A DNA stretch of 64,000 nucleotides from positions 96,299-160,298 of the forward strand of contig NZ_CAOS01000009.1 in NCBI RefSeq assembly GCF_000315365.1, given 5' to 3'. Positions 51,984 to 61,597 of the stretch are shown one piece after another. Each line of letters begins with the position of its first letter. Positions within the stretch are counted from its first letter, which is position 1. The stretch is from Desulforamulus hydrothermalis Lam5 = DSM 18033 (lineage in GTDB: Bacteria; Bacillota; Desulfotomaculia; Desulfotomaculales; Desulfotomaculaceae). The position numbers were made by a program, and so were the translations under genes. The notes under the pieces are model-generated. The model saw only the letters and a program-made list of their open reading frames with translations, had not been told where the DNA came from and did not search any database.

Positions 51984-52586
51984 ATGTCTGACGCTACGGC
52001 AAAGGAGAAGACAACCATTAAGTATGATTCGGAATTTACCAAAAAGGTATATGAGATGGAAAACGGCAAGTGGGTAAAGATGTGCATGCAGTGCGGCATT
52101 TGCCCCACCACCTGTGCATTGAAAGATAAAATGGATCTTTCGCCCAGACGCATTATCCAGCTCATTCGGGCCGGCCGCAAGGATGAAGTGCTTAAGGCCA
52201 ACACCATGTGGTTATGTACTTCGTGTTATACCTGTGCTTGCCGTTGCCCCCGCGGTGTTCCCATGATGGATGTGATGCATGACCTGCGTCATTTGGCGGT
52301 AGAGAACGGCATTAACCATAATTCGCAAGCCATGGCGGAAGTTTATGCAAAAGATGTATCCAAACGAGGGCGCATTTGGGAAGGCGGCTTGATGTTAAAC
52401 TACGGTCTGAAAATCGGTTTGGGGAATTTCATGAAAATGGCTTTAGATATGCAGGATGTCGGCAAAGGTTTAATGCTGCATCGCCGCTTGCCGCTGTTGC
52501 CGCCTAAAGGAGTTAAAAACCCCGGCAAACTGCGTGAAGTGTTGAACAGAGCCCAGGAAATCGCCAAAAAGGAGGGTGGTCACTAG
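51984..52586 (+). CDS. hdrC: HdrC-like iron-sulfur protein
   Basis: 200 residues with two [4Fe-4S] motifs, CMQCGICPTTC (about 33-43) and CTSCYTCACRCPRG (about 74-87), as in heterodisulfide reductase subunit C. No membrane helices, unlike QmoC. In Gram-positive sulfate reducers HdrBC-like proteins stand in for QmoC in electron flow to APS reductase. Followed immediately by hdrB. Confidence 0.9.
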   Translation: MSDATAKEKTTIKYDSEFTKKVYEMENGKWVKMCMQCGICPTTCALKDKMDLSPRRIIQLIRAGRKDEVLKANTMWLCTSCYTCACRCPRGVPMMDVMHDLRHLAVENGINHNSQAMAEVYAKDVSKRGRIWEGGLMLNYGLKIGLGNFMKMALDMQDVGKGLMLHRRLPLLPPKGVKNPGKLREVLNRAQEIAKKEGGH

Positions 52587-52587
52587 T

Positions 52588-53460
52588 ATGAAATACACAC
52601 TGTACCCTGGATGCGCCAGTGAAGGAACCGCCATTAGTTACCATCACTCCGCCCTTGCAGTGGCCAAGGTTTTAGGGCTTGAACTGCAGGAAATTGAAGA
52701 CTGGAACTGCTGTGGCGCTACGGTAACTTCCAGTGTCATCGGTCAATTTGCCGCAGACGTACTGGCGGCCAGAAACCTTGCTTTAGCTGAAAAAATGGGC
52801 CAGCAGGATGTGGTGGCAACCTGTAGCTCGTGTTATGCAATACTGGGAACCGTTAACAAAAAATTTACGGATGATAAGTTTAAAGCCAAGGCCAACGATG
52901 CATTAAGTAAAGACGGTCTTGGTTATAACGGCAATTTGCAAGTGCGGATGCTGCTTGATGTAATGGTTTCCGAGGTGGGTCTGGACGCCATTGCCGCTAA
53001 GGTGGTCAAGCCTTTAAAAGGTTTAAAGGTAGCCGGTTATGTGGGTTGTCAAACAGTAAGGGCATTGCGCCAATTCGATAACTGGGAAAACCCCACCTAC
53101 TTAGACAATATAATTGCAGCCCTGGGGGCAGAGCCGGTGCCGTTTTCTCACAAGTTAAAGTGCTGCACCGGTGCAATGGCTATAAGCTCTGCCGACATTA
53201 CAGTTTCTGCCTTGTATCCTATTCTCAAAAGCGCGCATGATGCAGGGGCGGACTTAATTGTAACTCCCTGTCCCCTGTGCCAGATGAACCTGGATGCCTT
53301 CCAGGTGAAGGTGAATAAAGGCTACAGCACTAATTATCAATTGCCGGTGTTATTCTTTACCCAGCTAATGGCAGTCGCCTACGGGCTGGATCGCAAACAA
53401 GCGGGTCTTGATTACTGCATTGTGTCGCCCAACAACGTGCTGCAAAAATATGGCGTATAA
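52588..53460 (+). CDS. hdrB: HdrB-like CCG-domain protein
   Basis: 290 residues, ATG after GGAGGGTGG. Two cysteine-rich CCG domains: YPGC, NCCGA, CSSCYAILG and, in the second half, GCQTVRAL, KCCTGAM, CPLCQMNLD. These bind non-cubane [4Fe-4S] clusters in HdrB. Expected to exchange electrons with QmoAB, likely with a thiol/disulfide or menaquinone-linked partner; the partner is not shown here. Confidence 0.9.
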   Translation: MKYTLYPGCASEGTAISYHHSALAVAKVLGLELQEIEDWNCCGATVTSSVIGQFAADVLAARNLALAEKMGQQDVVATCSSCYAILGTVNKKFTDDKFKAKANDALSKDGLGYNGNLQVRMLLDVMVSEVGLDAIAAKVVKPLKGLKVAGYVGCQTVRALRQFDNWENPTYLDNIIAALGAEPVPFSHKLKCCTGAMAISSADITVSALYPILKSAHDAGADLIVTPCPLCQMNLDAFQVKVNKGYSTNYQLPVLFFTQLMAVAYGLDRKQAGLDYCIVSPNNVLQKYGV

Positions 53461-53591
53461 GGTAGAAATGTATCCCAAGCGACAAATACTTTTTTGCACA
53501 AATTTTAAATAAAATAATAAAAGCCAGCAGGAAAACTGGAAATAAGGTAGAATAAGTTAAGTATCTAGTATACAAAATCACAAATATAAGT

Positions 53592-53770
53592 ACCGACTGG
53601 CTCCCACGCTTAGAAAGAAAAGGTGGGGATGCAGCGTAAATGCCGGGCGCCGTTTCGTGAATACCATCACGATGCCGCGCTGATGTTTTGCAACATTGGC
53701 TGTGCGGCGGCGAAAACCGTTACAACCGAACCGGGCAGAGGGAAATCAAAGATCGGTTAGTTTGACAGGT
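53592..53770 (+). promoter_or_regulatory. Structured leader of sat
   Basis: Complementary segments suggest a multi-branch fold: closing ACCGA (53592-53596)/TCGGT (53753-53757); hairpins CCCAC/GTGGG (53603-53627), TCGTGA/TCACGA (53655-53672) and GCCGC with inner ATGTT/AACAT and GCGGC (53674-53708). Lies about 110 bases before sat. I do not recognise a known riboswitch. The rest of the gap 53461-53881 is AT-rich and likely holds the promoter. Confidence 0.5.
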
Positions 53771-53881
53771 TTCCTGGCATTGCAAAGCATCTGTCAGTGG
53801 TACATATCCATAATCCTAAGTGTTTGTATTCACAAAATTAGGACACAGTCCAAACTTAATTTACGAGGAGGCGTGTTGTCA

Positions 53882-55051
53882 ATGGCATTAGTACCACCCC
53901 ATGGCGGGAAACTAACCCCTGTGCTGGCTCCTAAAGAACAGTGGGCCGAATTAAAAGCCAAAGCTGAATCCCTACCGGTTATCCGCATGAGCTCTCGTGA
54001 AACCTCCGACTGCTTAATGCTCGGTATGGGCGCATTCTCTCCCCTGACCGGCTTTATGACCAAGGCCGACTACGAAAGCGTTATCGACAATATGCACCTG
54101 GCAAACGGTTTAGCTTGGCCGCTGCCTGTTACCCTGGCAGTTACCAAAGAACAGGCTGACACTATCGCTGTTGGTCAAGAACTGGCTCTGGTGGACGATG
54201 AAACCGGTGAGTACGTTGGTATCATTACCGTAGCCGACAAGTATGAATACGACAAAGTAAAAGAGTGCAAAGCCGCTTTCTTTACTGATGACGCCGAGCA
54301 CCCCGGTGTTCAAAAAGTTATGGCTCAGGGTGATGTCTATATCGGCGGCGATATCGTAACCTTCTCTGAACTGGGCTATGATGAAAAATACGCCGGTTAC
54401 TATGCTCACCCGGCAGAAACCCGCGCCTTGTTTGAGTCCAAGGGCTGGAGCACCGTGTGCGCCTTCCAAACCCGCAACCCCTTACACCGTTCCCACGAAT
54501 TCCTGTGCAAAATCGGCATGGAAATTTGCGACGGGCTGTTCCTGCACCCCATCGTTGGCAAATTAAAGAAAGGCGACATCCCGGCAGAAGTTCGCTTTGA
54601 GTGCTACAAGGCTCACATGGAACATTACTTCAACCCCAACCATGTTGAAATGCGCGTGTATCCCATGGAAATGCGCTATGCCGGTCCTAAAGAAGCCATC
54701 CTGCACGCCATCTTCCGTCAAAACTTTGGCTGCAGCCACATCCTGGTTGGCCGTGACCACGCCGGCGTAGGCAGCTATTATACTCCTTACCAGGCGCAAG
54801 AAATCTTCGATCAGTTTAAGCCCGGCGAAATTCTCTGCCAACCCATTAAAGTTACCGCTGCTTATTATTGCAAGAAGTGCATGGGTATGGCCACTGAAAA
54901 AACCTGCCCGCACGGCAAAGAAGACCGTATCTCCATCAGCGGCACCAAGGTTCGCGAAATGTTTGGCAGAGGCGAACTGCCGCCGCTGGAATTCGGGCGT
55001 AAAGAGGTTCTGGAAATCCTCACCAAATACTATCAAAGCCTTGACAAGTAA
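53882..55051 (+). CDS. sat: Sulfate adenylyltransferase (ATP sulfurylase)
   Basis: Activates sulfate with ATP to APS, the first step of dissimilatory sulfate reduction. 389 residues from the ATG at 53882 after GAGGAGG. Motifs: QTRNPLHRSHEFL (ATP binding), GRDHAGVGSYYTPY, ISGTKVREMFGRGE. A CKKCMGMATEKTCPHG knuckle binds zinc as in prokaryotic homo-oligomeric enzymes. No APS kinase domain. Confidence 0.97.
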   Translation: MALVPPHGGKLTPVLAPKEQWAELKAKAESLPVIRMSSRETSDCLMLGMGAFSPLTGFMTKADYESVIDNMHLANGLAWPLPVTLAVTKEQADTIAVGQELALVDDETGEYVGIITVADKYEYDKVKECKAAFFTDDAEHPGVQKVMAQGDVYIGGDIVTFSELGYDEKYAGYYAHPAETRALFESKGWSTVCAFQTRNPLHRSHEFLCKIGMEICDGLFLHPIVGKLKKGDIPAEVRFECYKAHMEHYFNPNHVEMRVYPMEMRYAGPKEAILHAIFRQNFGCSHILVGRDHAGVGSYYTPYQAQEIFDQFKPGEILCQPIKVTAAYYCKKCMGMATEKTCPHGKEDRISISGTKVREMFGRGELPPLEFGRKEVLEILTKYYQSLDK

Positions 55052-55484
55052 TTGTAGCTTGGCAACCCTGCCCTGACTGTGGAATGTCATAAAATTAAAT
55101 ATTGTTTAATATCTAACCAACATTCTACAGTGTTCGACAACATGATTCAGTCAAGTAGTTGACAAGATGAAACTTTGCATGGCCGGTGGAAGCAAAAAGT
55201 TGGTATAGCGCAGCCTGTGGCCGGCGCTATACCAACCACTTAAACACCTTACTGCTGTGGTGACGTAATGCCAGAGAGGAGGTGAGATCCCCGGGGGGCA
55301 TTAGCCTGATGTGCGCAAGTTTTCTGTCAATAAACCCTTTCGGTGTAGACCGAACAAAATCATTGGTGAAGCTCGCCGGTGGCAGGGAGACAAGTTGTTG
55401 TTGCTTTAGACAGTGACTAACTACATTCATGGATATGGATTAAAGACGCAAGTCTTTAAAAATTAGCAATAGGGAGGTAAAAAA
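55052..55484 (+). promoter_or_regulatory. Intergenic leader of aprBA
   Basis: No gene. A 13-bp perfect stem GTTGGTATAGCGC/GCGCTATACCAAC (55199-55236) without a T run, a TCGGT/ACCGA hairpin near 55340, and AAGAC/GTCTT near 55444. Could include attenuation or stabilisation elements; the aprB ribosome site is AGGGAGGT. Confidence 0.45.
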
Positions 55485-55928
55485 ATGCCTAGCTTTGTAA
55501 TTGCTGAAAAGTGCGATGGTTGCAAAGGTCAGGACAAAACTGCTTGCATGTACATCTGCCCCAATGACTTGATGGTTCTGGACAAAGAAAAAATGAAAGC
55601 CTACAACCGTGATACTTCCCAGTGCTGGGAGTGCTACTGCTGTGTTAAAATTTGCCCTCAGCAAGCTATTGACGTTCGCGGCTATGCTGACTTTGTTCCC
55701 ATGGGCGCCAGCTGTGTACCTCTCAGAAGCTCCGACAGCATTATGTGGACTGTAAAATTCCGTAACGGTTCCCTGAAACGTTTCAAATTCCCCATCCGTA
55801 CCACTGATGAAGGTACTGCTCAGCCCGACGGCGGTTACACCGTAGACCAAGAAGACCTGAACAGCCCGCTGTTGTTTACCGAGCCTTACTCCATCGGTAC
55901 TGCTGAACTTCCCGGCCTGAAGAAGTAA
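55485..55928 (+). CDS. aprB: Adenylylsulfate reductase beta subunit
   Basis: 147 residues with two [4Fe-4S] motifs: CDGCKGQDKTACMYICP and CWECYCCVKICP. Carries electrons to the FAD of AprA. The C-terminal tail (FTEPYSIGTAELPGLKK) wraps around AprA. 35 bases upstream of aprA. Confidence 0.97.
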   Translation: MPSFVIAEKCDGCKGQDKTACMYICPNDLMVLDKEKMKAYNRDTSQCWECYCCVKICPQQAIDVRGYADFVPMGASCVPLRSSDSIMWTVKFRNGSLKRFKFPIRTTDEGTAQPDGGYTVDQEDLNSPLLFTEPYSIGTAELPGLKK

Positions 55929-55963
55929 TTTGATATAACTAACAATCGGAGGAGGTTAATATA

Positions 55964-57838
55964 ATGCCGAACTTTGAAACTGTAGTTGTAAATACCGACA
56001 TTTTAATCCTCGGTGGCGGTATGGCAGCTTGCGGCGCAGCCGTTGAAGCTTCCTACTGGGCCAAGAAAAACGGTTTAAAAGTTACCCTGGTTGACAAGGC
56101 TGCTATGGACCGTTCCGGTGCGGTTGCCATGGGTCTGTCTGCCATTAACCAATACCTGGGCATTGCTAAAGGCGAAAACACTGTTGAAGACTATGTAAGA
56201 TACGTTAAGAACGACTTAATGGGTATTGCCCGCGACGACCAGGTCGCTGACATTGCCCGTCACGTTGACTCTTCCGTTCACCTGTTTGAAAAATGGGGTC
56301 TGCCCATTTGGAAAAACGAAGAAGGCAACTATGTTCGCGGCGGCCGCTGGCAGATCATGCTGAACGGCGAATCCTATAAGATTATCGTTGCTGAAGCTGC
56401 CAAGAACGCTCTGGGCACCGAAAATATTTATGAGCGTGTTTACATTTGCGAGCCCATTATGGATGGCGACAGAATCGCCGGTGCAATTGGTTTCAGCACT
56501 CGCGAAGAAAAAGTATATGTATTCAAGGCTAAAGCTGTTATCGCTGCTATGGGCGGCGCCGTAGGCGTATTCAAGCCCCGTTCCACCGGCGAAGGTCTGG
56601 GCCGTTCCTGGTATCCGCCTTTCAGCTCCGGTTCCTCCGCATACTTCACCATGAAGGCCGGCGCTGAAATGACCTGCCAAGAAGTACGTTTCATTCCCGT
56701 ACGCTTTAAAGATGCTTACGGTCCTGTAGGCGCTTGGTTCCTGCTCTTCAAATCCCGTGCTACCAACGCCCTGGGCGAAGAGTATATGGTAACCCGCAAA
56801 GACGAACTGGCTAACTGGGGTCCCTATGGCCAAGTTAAGCCCATCCCTGCTAACCTGCGTAACTACCTCGGTATGCTGGATGTAGCTGAAGGTAAAGGCC
56901 CCATCTACATGCAGACTGCCGAAGCTATTGCTAACCTGGCTAAGAAATACGAAGATGATCCCAAGGCCTTCAAGAAGAAAATGAAGGAACTGGAAAGCGA
57001 AGCTTGGGAAGACTTCCTCGATATGACTGTTTCTCAGGCTATTCTGTGGGCTGCTTGCAACATTGCGCCTGAAGAAAAAGCTTCTGAAATTGCTGCTGCT
57101 GAACCTTACTTCATTGGTTCTCACTCCGGTGCTTCCGGTGCTTGGGTATCCGGTCCTGCCGATATCGCTCCTCCGGAATACCAGTGGGGTTACACCAACA
57201 TGACCACTGTTAAAGGTCTGTTTGCTGCCGGCGACGCATCCGGTGCTTCCAGCCACAAGTTCTCCTCCGGTTCTCACGCCGAAGGTCGTATTGCCGGTAA
57301 ATCCGCTGTTCGCTTTGTTGTAGAAAACAACCAAGAGCCCAATATTGATGACGCCGCCATCGAAGCTCTGAAGGCTCAAATCCTGAAGCCTCTGGCCGTT
57401 TGGGAAGAGTTCAGCGGTTTCACCACCGATCCGGAAACCAACCCCAACTACATCCTGCCCAAGCAATACATGTTCCGTCTGCAAAAGATGATGGACGAGT
57501 ATGCCGGCGGTGTTGTAGCTAACTTCACCACCAGCAAGGCTCTGCTGGAAAAAGGTCTCGAGTACCTGCTCATGCTGAAAGAAGACAGCGAAAAACTGGC
57601 TGCCCGCAACCTGCATGAATTAATGAGATGCTGGGAAAACATCCACAGAACTCTGCAAGCTGAATCCCACATCCGCACCGTTCTGTTCCGTGAAGAAACC
57701 CGTTGGCCCGGCTACTACTTCCGTGCTGACGAGCCCAAACTGAAGGAAGAATGGGAAGTATTCTGCAACTGCAAGTACGATGCTAAGACCGGTGAGTGGG
57801 AAATGATCAAGCGTCCCATTATCCGCCTGGTTGACTAA
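55964..57838 (+). CDS. aprA: Adenylylsulfate reductase alpha subunit
   Basis: Reduces APS to sulfite and AMP at FAD. 624 residues of the fumarate reductase/succinate dehydrogenase flavoprotein fold: ILILGGGMAACGAAVEASYW (FAD), MDRSGAVAMGLSAINQYLG, GRSWYPPFSSGSSAYF, GLFAAGDASGASSHKFSSGS. Length normal. ATG after GGAGGAGG. Confidence 0.97.
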   Translation: MPNFETVVVNTDILILGGGMAACGAAVEASYWAKKNGLKVTLVDKAAMDRSGAVAMGLSAINQYLGIAKGENTVEDYVRYVKNDLMGIARDDQVADIARHVDSSVHLFEKWGLPIWKNEEGNYVRGGRWQIMLNGESYKIIVAEAAKNALGTENIYERVYICEPIMDGDRIAGAIGFSTREEKVYVFKAKAVIAAMGGAVGVFKPRSTGEGLGRSWYPPFSSGSSAYFTMKAGAEMTCQEVRFIPVRFKDAYGPVGAWFLLFKSRATNALGEEYMVTRKDELANWGPYGQVKPIPANLRNYLGMLDVAEGKGPIYMQTAEAIANLAKKYEDDPKAFKKKMKELESEAWEDFLDMTVSQAILWAACNIAPEEKASEIAAAEPYFIGSHSGASGAWVSGPADIAPPEYQWGYTNMTTVKGLFAAGDASGASSHKFSSGSHAEGRIAGKSAVRFVVENNQEPNIDDAAIEALKAQILKPLAVWEEFSGFTTDPETNPNYILPKQYMFRLQKMMDEYAGGVVANFTTSKALLEKGLEYLLMLKEDSEKLAARNLHELMRCWENIHRTLQAESHIRTVLFREETRWPGYYFRADEPKLKEEWEVFCNCKYDAKTGEWEMIKRPIIRLVD

Positions 57839-57880
57839 TTAGTATCGAAAACAACACAAAAATAGCTGAATAGCTAACAG

Positions 57881-57912
57881 GCCCGTGGCCAACTACGGCC
57901 ACGGGCTCATCA
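57881..57912 (+). terminator. Hairpin after aprA
   Basis: GCCCGTGGCC/GGCCACGGGC, 10-bp perfect stem followed by TCATCATT rather than a T run. Partial terminator or 3' stabiliser. A second hairpin CCAGG/CCTGG lies near 57962-57985. Confidence 0.6.
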
Positions 57913-58088
57913 TTAATGAGTGAAACGGCCTGGGTGCAACGCGCTTGAAGGGCCCGGTAATCCAGGTGTCCTCATGGCGCCTGGTTTTATGTTTTATTCC
58001 TGGCAGAGTAAGCAAGTTTGCGTAATTATTGTCTGTGCAAAACCTATCCATTGGCTTTTAACCCACAACTGGACTAGGGAGTGAGAAA

Positions 58089-59336
58089 ATGGCAAATAAA
58101 AGCATATTAGTGGTTGGCGGCGGCATTAGTGGAATAACCGCTGCCGTGGAAGCTGCCGAAGTGGGTTATGAGGTGTTCTTGGTTGAAAAGAACCCCTACC
58201 TGGGCGGTAAAGTTTCCCAAATTAACGAATACTTCCCCAAATTGTGCCCGCCAAACTGCGGCTTGGAAATCAACTTCCAGAGAATTAAAAAGAACCCTAA
58301 AATTAGAGTTATAACCATGGCTGAGGTTGAAAGTATCTCCGGCCAAGAAGGCAATTTCAACGTTTCCGTTAAAGTTAACCCACGTTACGTCACAGATGGC
58401 TGCACAGGTTGCGGCAAATGCACAGAAGTATGCCCGGTGGAGCGGGCGGATGATTTTAACTTTGGCTTATCAAAAACCAAGGCTGTTTACTTGCCGCAAC
58501 CCTTTGCCTATCCCATGAAGTACGTTATTGACAGTGCTGCCTGCTCAGGTGCTTCCTGCGGCAAGTGTGCCGAGGTGTGTGAATATAAGGCTATTGATTT
58601 AACCATGAGCGCCAAAACCATGCAGCTGAATGTGGGTGCTGTAGTTTGGGCCACCGGGTGGGACTCATATCCGGTAGAGAAACTGGCTAACTATGGCAGC
58701 GGCACGGTTACCAACGCCATTTCCAACCTTATGATGGAAAGACTGGCTGCCCTTACCGGACCTACCGGCGGCAAGATTGTGCGCCCTTCGGACGGCAAAG
58801 AGCCGCAAAATATTGCTTTTGTCCAGTGCGCCGGTTCCCGGGACGAAAATCACCAAAAGGCCTGTTCATCGGTTTGCTGCATGGCTACTTTGAAACAAAT
58901 CAGTTATGTTAAAAAACAATATCCCGATGCCAAAGTAACAATCTATTATATGGATATCCGGGCAATGGGCAAGCATGAAGATTTCTATAATAAAATAAAA
59001 GAATACGACATTACCATGATTAAGGGTAAACCTTCTGAAATTAAGGAAGATCCCGCAACCAAGGATGTTATTGTACTGGCAGAAAACCAGATAACTCAGG
59101 AAATTACCGAGTTGAAGTATGACCTGGTAGTTCTGGCCACCGGTATGGCGCCGGCCACCGCCGCTGCCAAAGTTCCTGCCGAGGTTGCCTATGACGTAGA
59201 TGGTTTTGTATTAAGCGGTTCCGTTCCCGGTATTTATGCTGCAGGTTGCGTAGCAAAACCGGGAGATGTTGCATCTTCTGTACAAGGTGCCACTGCCGCT
59301 GTACTAAAAGCCATTCAATCTTCAGTGAGGGGGTAA
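58089..59336 (+). CDS. qmoA: QmoA, HdrA-like flavoprotein
   Basis: 415 residues. FAD motif VVGGGISGITAAVEAAE, HdrA-type LGGKVSQINEYFPKLCPPNC, Fe-S motif CTGCGKCTEVCPVE and a second cluster CSGASCGKCAEVCEY, then CAGSRDENHQKACSSVCC. Part of the quinone-interacting complex that feeds AprBA. ATG after GGGAG. Four bases before qmoB. Confidence 0.95.
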   Translation: MANKSILVVGGGISGITAAVEAAEVGYEVFLVEKNPYLGGKVSQINEYFPKLCPPNCGLEINFQRIKKNPKIRVITMAEVESISGQEGNFNVSVKVNPRYVTDGCTGCGKCTEVCPVERADDFNFGLSKTKAVYLPQPFAYPMKYVIDSAACSGASCGKCAEVCEYKAIDLTMSAKTMQLNVGAVVWATGWDSYPVEKLANYGSGTVTNAISNLMMERLAALTGPTGGKIVRPSDGKEPQNIAFVQCAGSRDENHQKACSSVCCMATLKQISYVKKQYPDAKVTIYYMDIRAMGKHEDFYNKIKEYDITMIKGKPSEIKEDPATKDVIVLAENQITQEITELKYDLVVLATGMAPATAAAKVPAEVAYDVDGFVLSGSVPGIYAAGCVAKPGDVASSVQGATAAVLKAIQSSVRG

Positions 59337-59340
59337 GACA

Positions 59341-61527
59341 ATGGCAAAAAAACTTGGATTTTTCCTTTGCACCGGTTGCGGCATTGGCGAAGCCCTCGAT
59401 GCGGCGGCCTTAACCAAAGTAGCAGCCAAGGAATATAAATTACCGGTATGCAAAGAACACCAGTACCTGTGTTCCAACGAAGGCGTTGACCTAATTAAGG
59501 CTGAAATAGAAAGCCAGGGCTTAGACGGGGTTGTTGTTGCGGCATGTTCTAACCGTGTTAATGCTGATGTGTTTAATTTCCCGGGTGTTTTTCTTGACCG
59601 TGTAAACCTGCGCGAACAGTGCATTTGGAGCCATGAAGCAAACGACGAAGATACCCAGATGCTGGCTGAAGACCAAATTCGCATGGGGATTGAAAAAGTT
59701 AAGGCCGGCGAAGCCCCGATACCTTACCTGGGCGAAAATCTTTCCAAAACCGTGCTGGTTGTGGGCGGCGGCCTGGCCGGTATGACAGCTGCCTTAGAAG
59801 CGGCAAAAGCCGGCTACCCGGTTGTGCTGGTAGAAAAAGAAGCTTCCTTGGGCGGTTGGCTAAACAAGGTTTACAAAACCACCCCTCTGGCGGCACCCTT
59901 TACATCGCCTGAAGATCCTAAGGTGGCCGAGCGGATTGCAGAAATTCAAGCTAACGGCAACATTAAGGTTTATACCGGGGCGGTAATTGAAAAAATTGCC
60001 GGCGGGCCGGGCATGTTTGATGCCGAAATAAATCAGGGCGGTAACATCACAGCCGAGAGGGTTGGCGCCATTGTTTTGGCTACCGGCTCCCATGAAAACG
60101 TTGCCCAGTTAGATTACTTGGGTTACGGCAAGTACCCCAATGTAATTACCCATGCTCAATTTGAGGCAATGGCCAAGGCCGGGCAAATTACTGCGAAAAA
60201 AGTTGCCTTTATCCAATGCGCCGGTTCCCGGGATCCCGAGCGCTTGCCCTATTGTTCCGCTGCCTGCTGTGTTGAAACCTTAAAGCAAACCATTATCCTT
60301 AAAGAACTGGCGCCTGACGCCATGGCATATGTGTTTTATAAAGATATTCGCAGCTCCGGCCAGTATGAACACTTCTATAAAGCTGCACAAGAAACCGGCG
60401 CTGTCTTTATCAAGGGAGATATTAAAAATGTTTCTGAAAGCGGCGGCAAACTGGCCGTGGAGTCCGAAGACATCCTGCTGGGTGGTACTGCCCGGGTAGA
60501 AGACATTGACCTGGTAGTTCTGGCCAACGGTATGATTCCTACGACCAAAGCCACGGAGGCCATTGCGGCAGCTGCCGGTGCGGGAGACGCTGCTGCGGAA
60601 GCTGCAGCCACCCAGGAAGCAGCTGAAAAGATTTTGAACTTGCAATACAGGCAGGGGCCTGAACTGCCTAACTTAAAATATGGTTTCCCGGATTCCCACT
60701 TTATTTGCTTCCCCTACGAAACCCGCCGTACCGGTATTTACGCTTGCGGTAGCGTAAGGGCGCCAATGGATATGGCTAAAGCCGTCAGTGATGCTACCGG
60801 TGCTGCCTTAAAGGCCATTCAGTGTGTGGAAGCTACAGCAGGTGGGGCGGCTGTTCATCCCAGAAGCGGTGACCTTTCTTATCCTGAATTTGCTTTGCAG
60901 CGCTGCACCCAGTGCAAGAGATGTACTGAAGAGTGCCCCTTCGGAGCAATAAACGAAGATGAAAAGGGCAACCCGTTGCCCAACCCGACCCGTTGCAGAA
61001 GATGCGGTACCTGTATGGGTGCTTGCCCGGAACGCATTATTTCCTTTAAGAACTACTCAGTTGGCATGATCGGCAACATGGTGAAAGCCGTTGAGGTTCC
61101 GGAAGAAGATGAAGAAAAGCCGAGAATTCTTATCCTGGCTTGCGAAAACGATGCTATACCCGCCCTGGATATGGCCGGCATCAACCGCCTGAAGTACAAC
61201 TCCTGGGTTCGTATTGTTCCGGTAAGGTGCCTGGGTTCCTTGAACTTGGTGTGGGTTGCCGACTCTATGTCGAAGGGTTTTGACGGTGTGCTGCTGCTGG
61301 GCTGCAAGCACGGTGAAGATTACCAGTGCCACTTTATGAAGGGTTCCGAATTAGCTGAAATTCGTCTTTCCAAGGTTTCTGAAACCCTGGATCGACTGGG
61401 TCTTGAGTCTGACCGCGTACGCATGGTGCAAATCAGCATCATGGACTATGCTGAACTGCCTAAGATTATTGATAAGTTCGCAGAAGATCTCGAAGAATTC
61501 GGGCCTAACCCGATGAAGGGCTTCTAA
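59341..61527 (+). CDS. qmoB: QmoB, HdrA/MvhD-like flavoprotein
   Basis: 728 residues. N-terminal cysteine region (FFLCTGCGIGEALD), FAD domain VVGGGLAGMTAALEAAKAG, CAGSRDPERLPYCSAACC, then two [4Fe-4S] motifs CTQCKRCTEECPF and CRRCGTCMGACPE, and a C-terminal MvhD-like domain (ILACENDAIPALDMAG, LLLGCKHGEDYQCHF). An Ala-rich loop of about 25 residues (AAAAGAGDAAAEAAATQEAA) interrupts the second FAD half. No qmoC follows. Confidence 0.95.
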   Translation: MAKKLGFFLCTGCGIGEALDAAALTKVAAKEYKLPVCKEHQYLCSNEGVDLIKAEIESQGLDGVVVAACSNRVNADVFNFPGVFLDRVNLREQCIWSHEANDEDTQMLAEDQIRMGIEKVKAGEAPIPYLGENLSKTVLVVGGGLAGMTAALEAAKAGYPVVLVEKEASLGGWLNKVYKTTPLAAPFTSPEDPKVAERIAEIQANGNIKVYTGAVIEKIAGGPGMFDAEINQGGNITAERVGAIVLATGSHENVAQLDYLGYGKYPNVITHAQFEAMAKAGQITAKKVAFIQCAGSRDPERLPYCSAACCVETLKQTIILKELAPDAMAYVFYKDIRSSGQYEHFYKAAQETGAVFIKGDIKNVSESGGKLAVESEDILLGGTARVEDIDLVVLANGMIPTTKATEAIAAAAGAGDAAAEAAATQEAAEKILNLQYRQGPELPNLKYGFPDSHFICFPYETRRTGIYACGSVRAPMDMAKAVSDATGAALKAIQCVEATAGGAAVHPRSGDLSYPEFALQRCTQCKRCTEECPFGAINEDEKGNPLPNPTRCRRCGTCMGACPERIISFKNYSVGMIGNMVKAVEVPEEDEEKPRILILACENDAIPALDMAGINRLKYNSWVRIVPVRCLGSLNLVWVADSMSKGFDGVLLLGCKHGEDYQCHFMKGSELAEIRLSKVSETLDRLGLESDRVRMVQISIMDYAELPKIIDKFAEDLEEFGPNPMKGF

Positions 61528-61540
61528 TTGTCAGCAAAGC

Positions 61541-61568
61541 CTGAAACCCCGCCACGGCGGGGTTTCAG
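61541..61568 (+). terminator. Terminator-like stem after qmoB, copy 1
   Basis: 13-bp perfect stem CTGAAACCCCGCC/GGCGGGGTTTCAG without a T run. The first 26 bases are repeated exactly at 61835. Confidence 0.75.
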
Positions 61569-61597
61569 ACTGTAAACAAAGGTTGTAAAAAAAGTGA

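Noticed and set aside
53592..53881. SAM (S-box) riboswitch upstream of sat
   Set aside because: The leader has branches but lacks the S-box core sequences such as CTTATC-AAGAG and GCAACC in order.
56216..57616. 466-codon open frame on the minus strand inside aprA
   Set aside because: Codon bias shadow of the highly expressed aprA; no ribosome site and the aprA reading is unambiguous.
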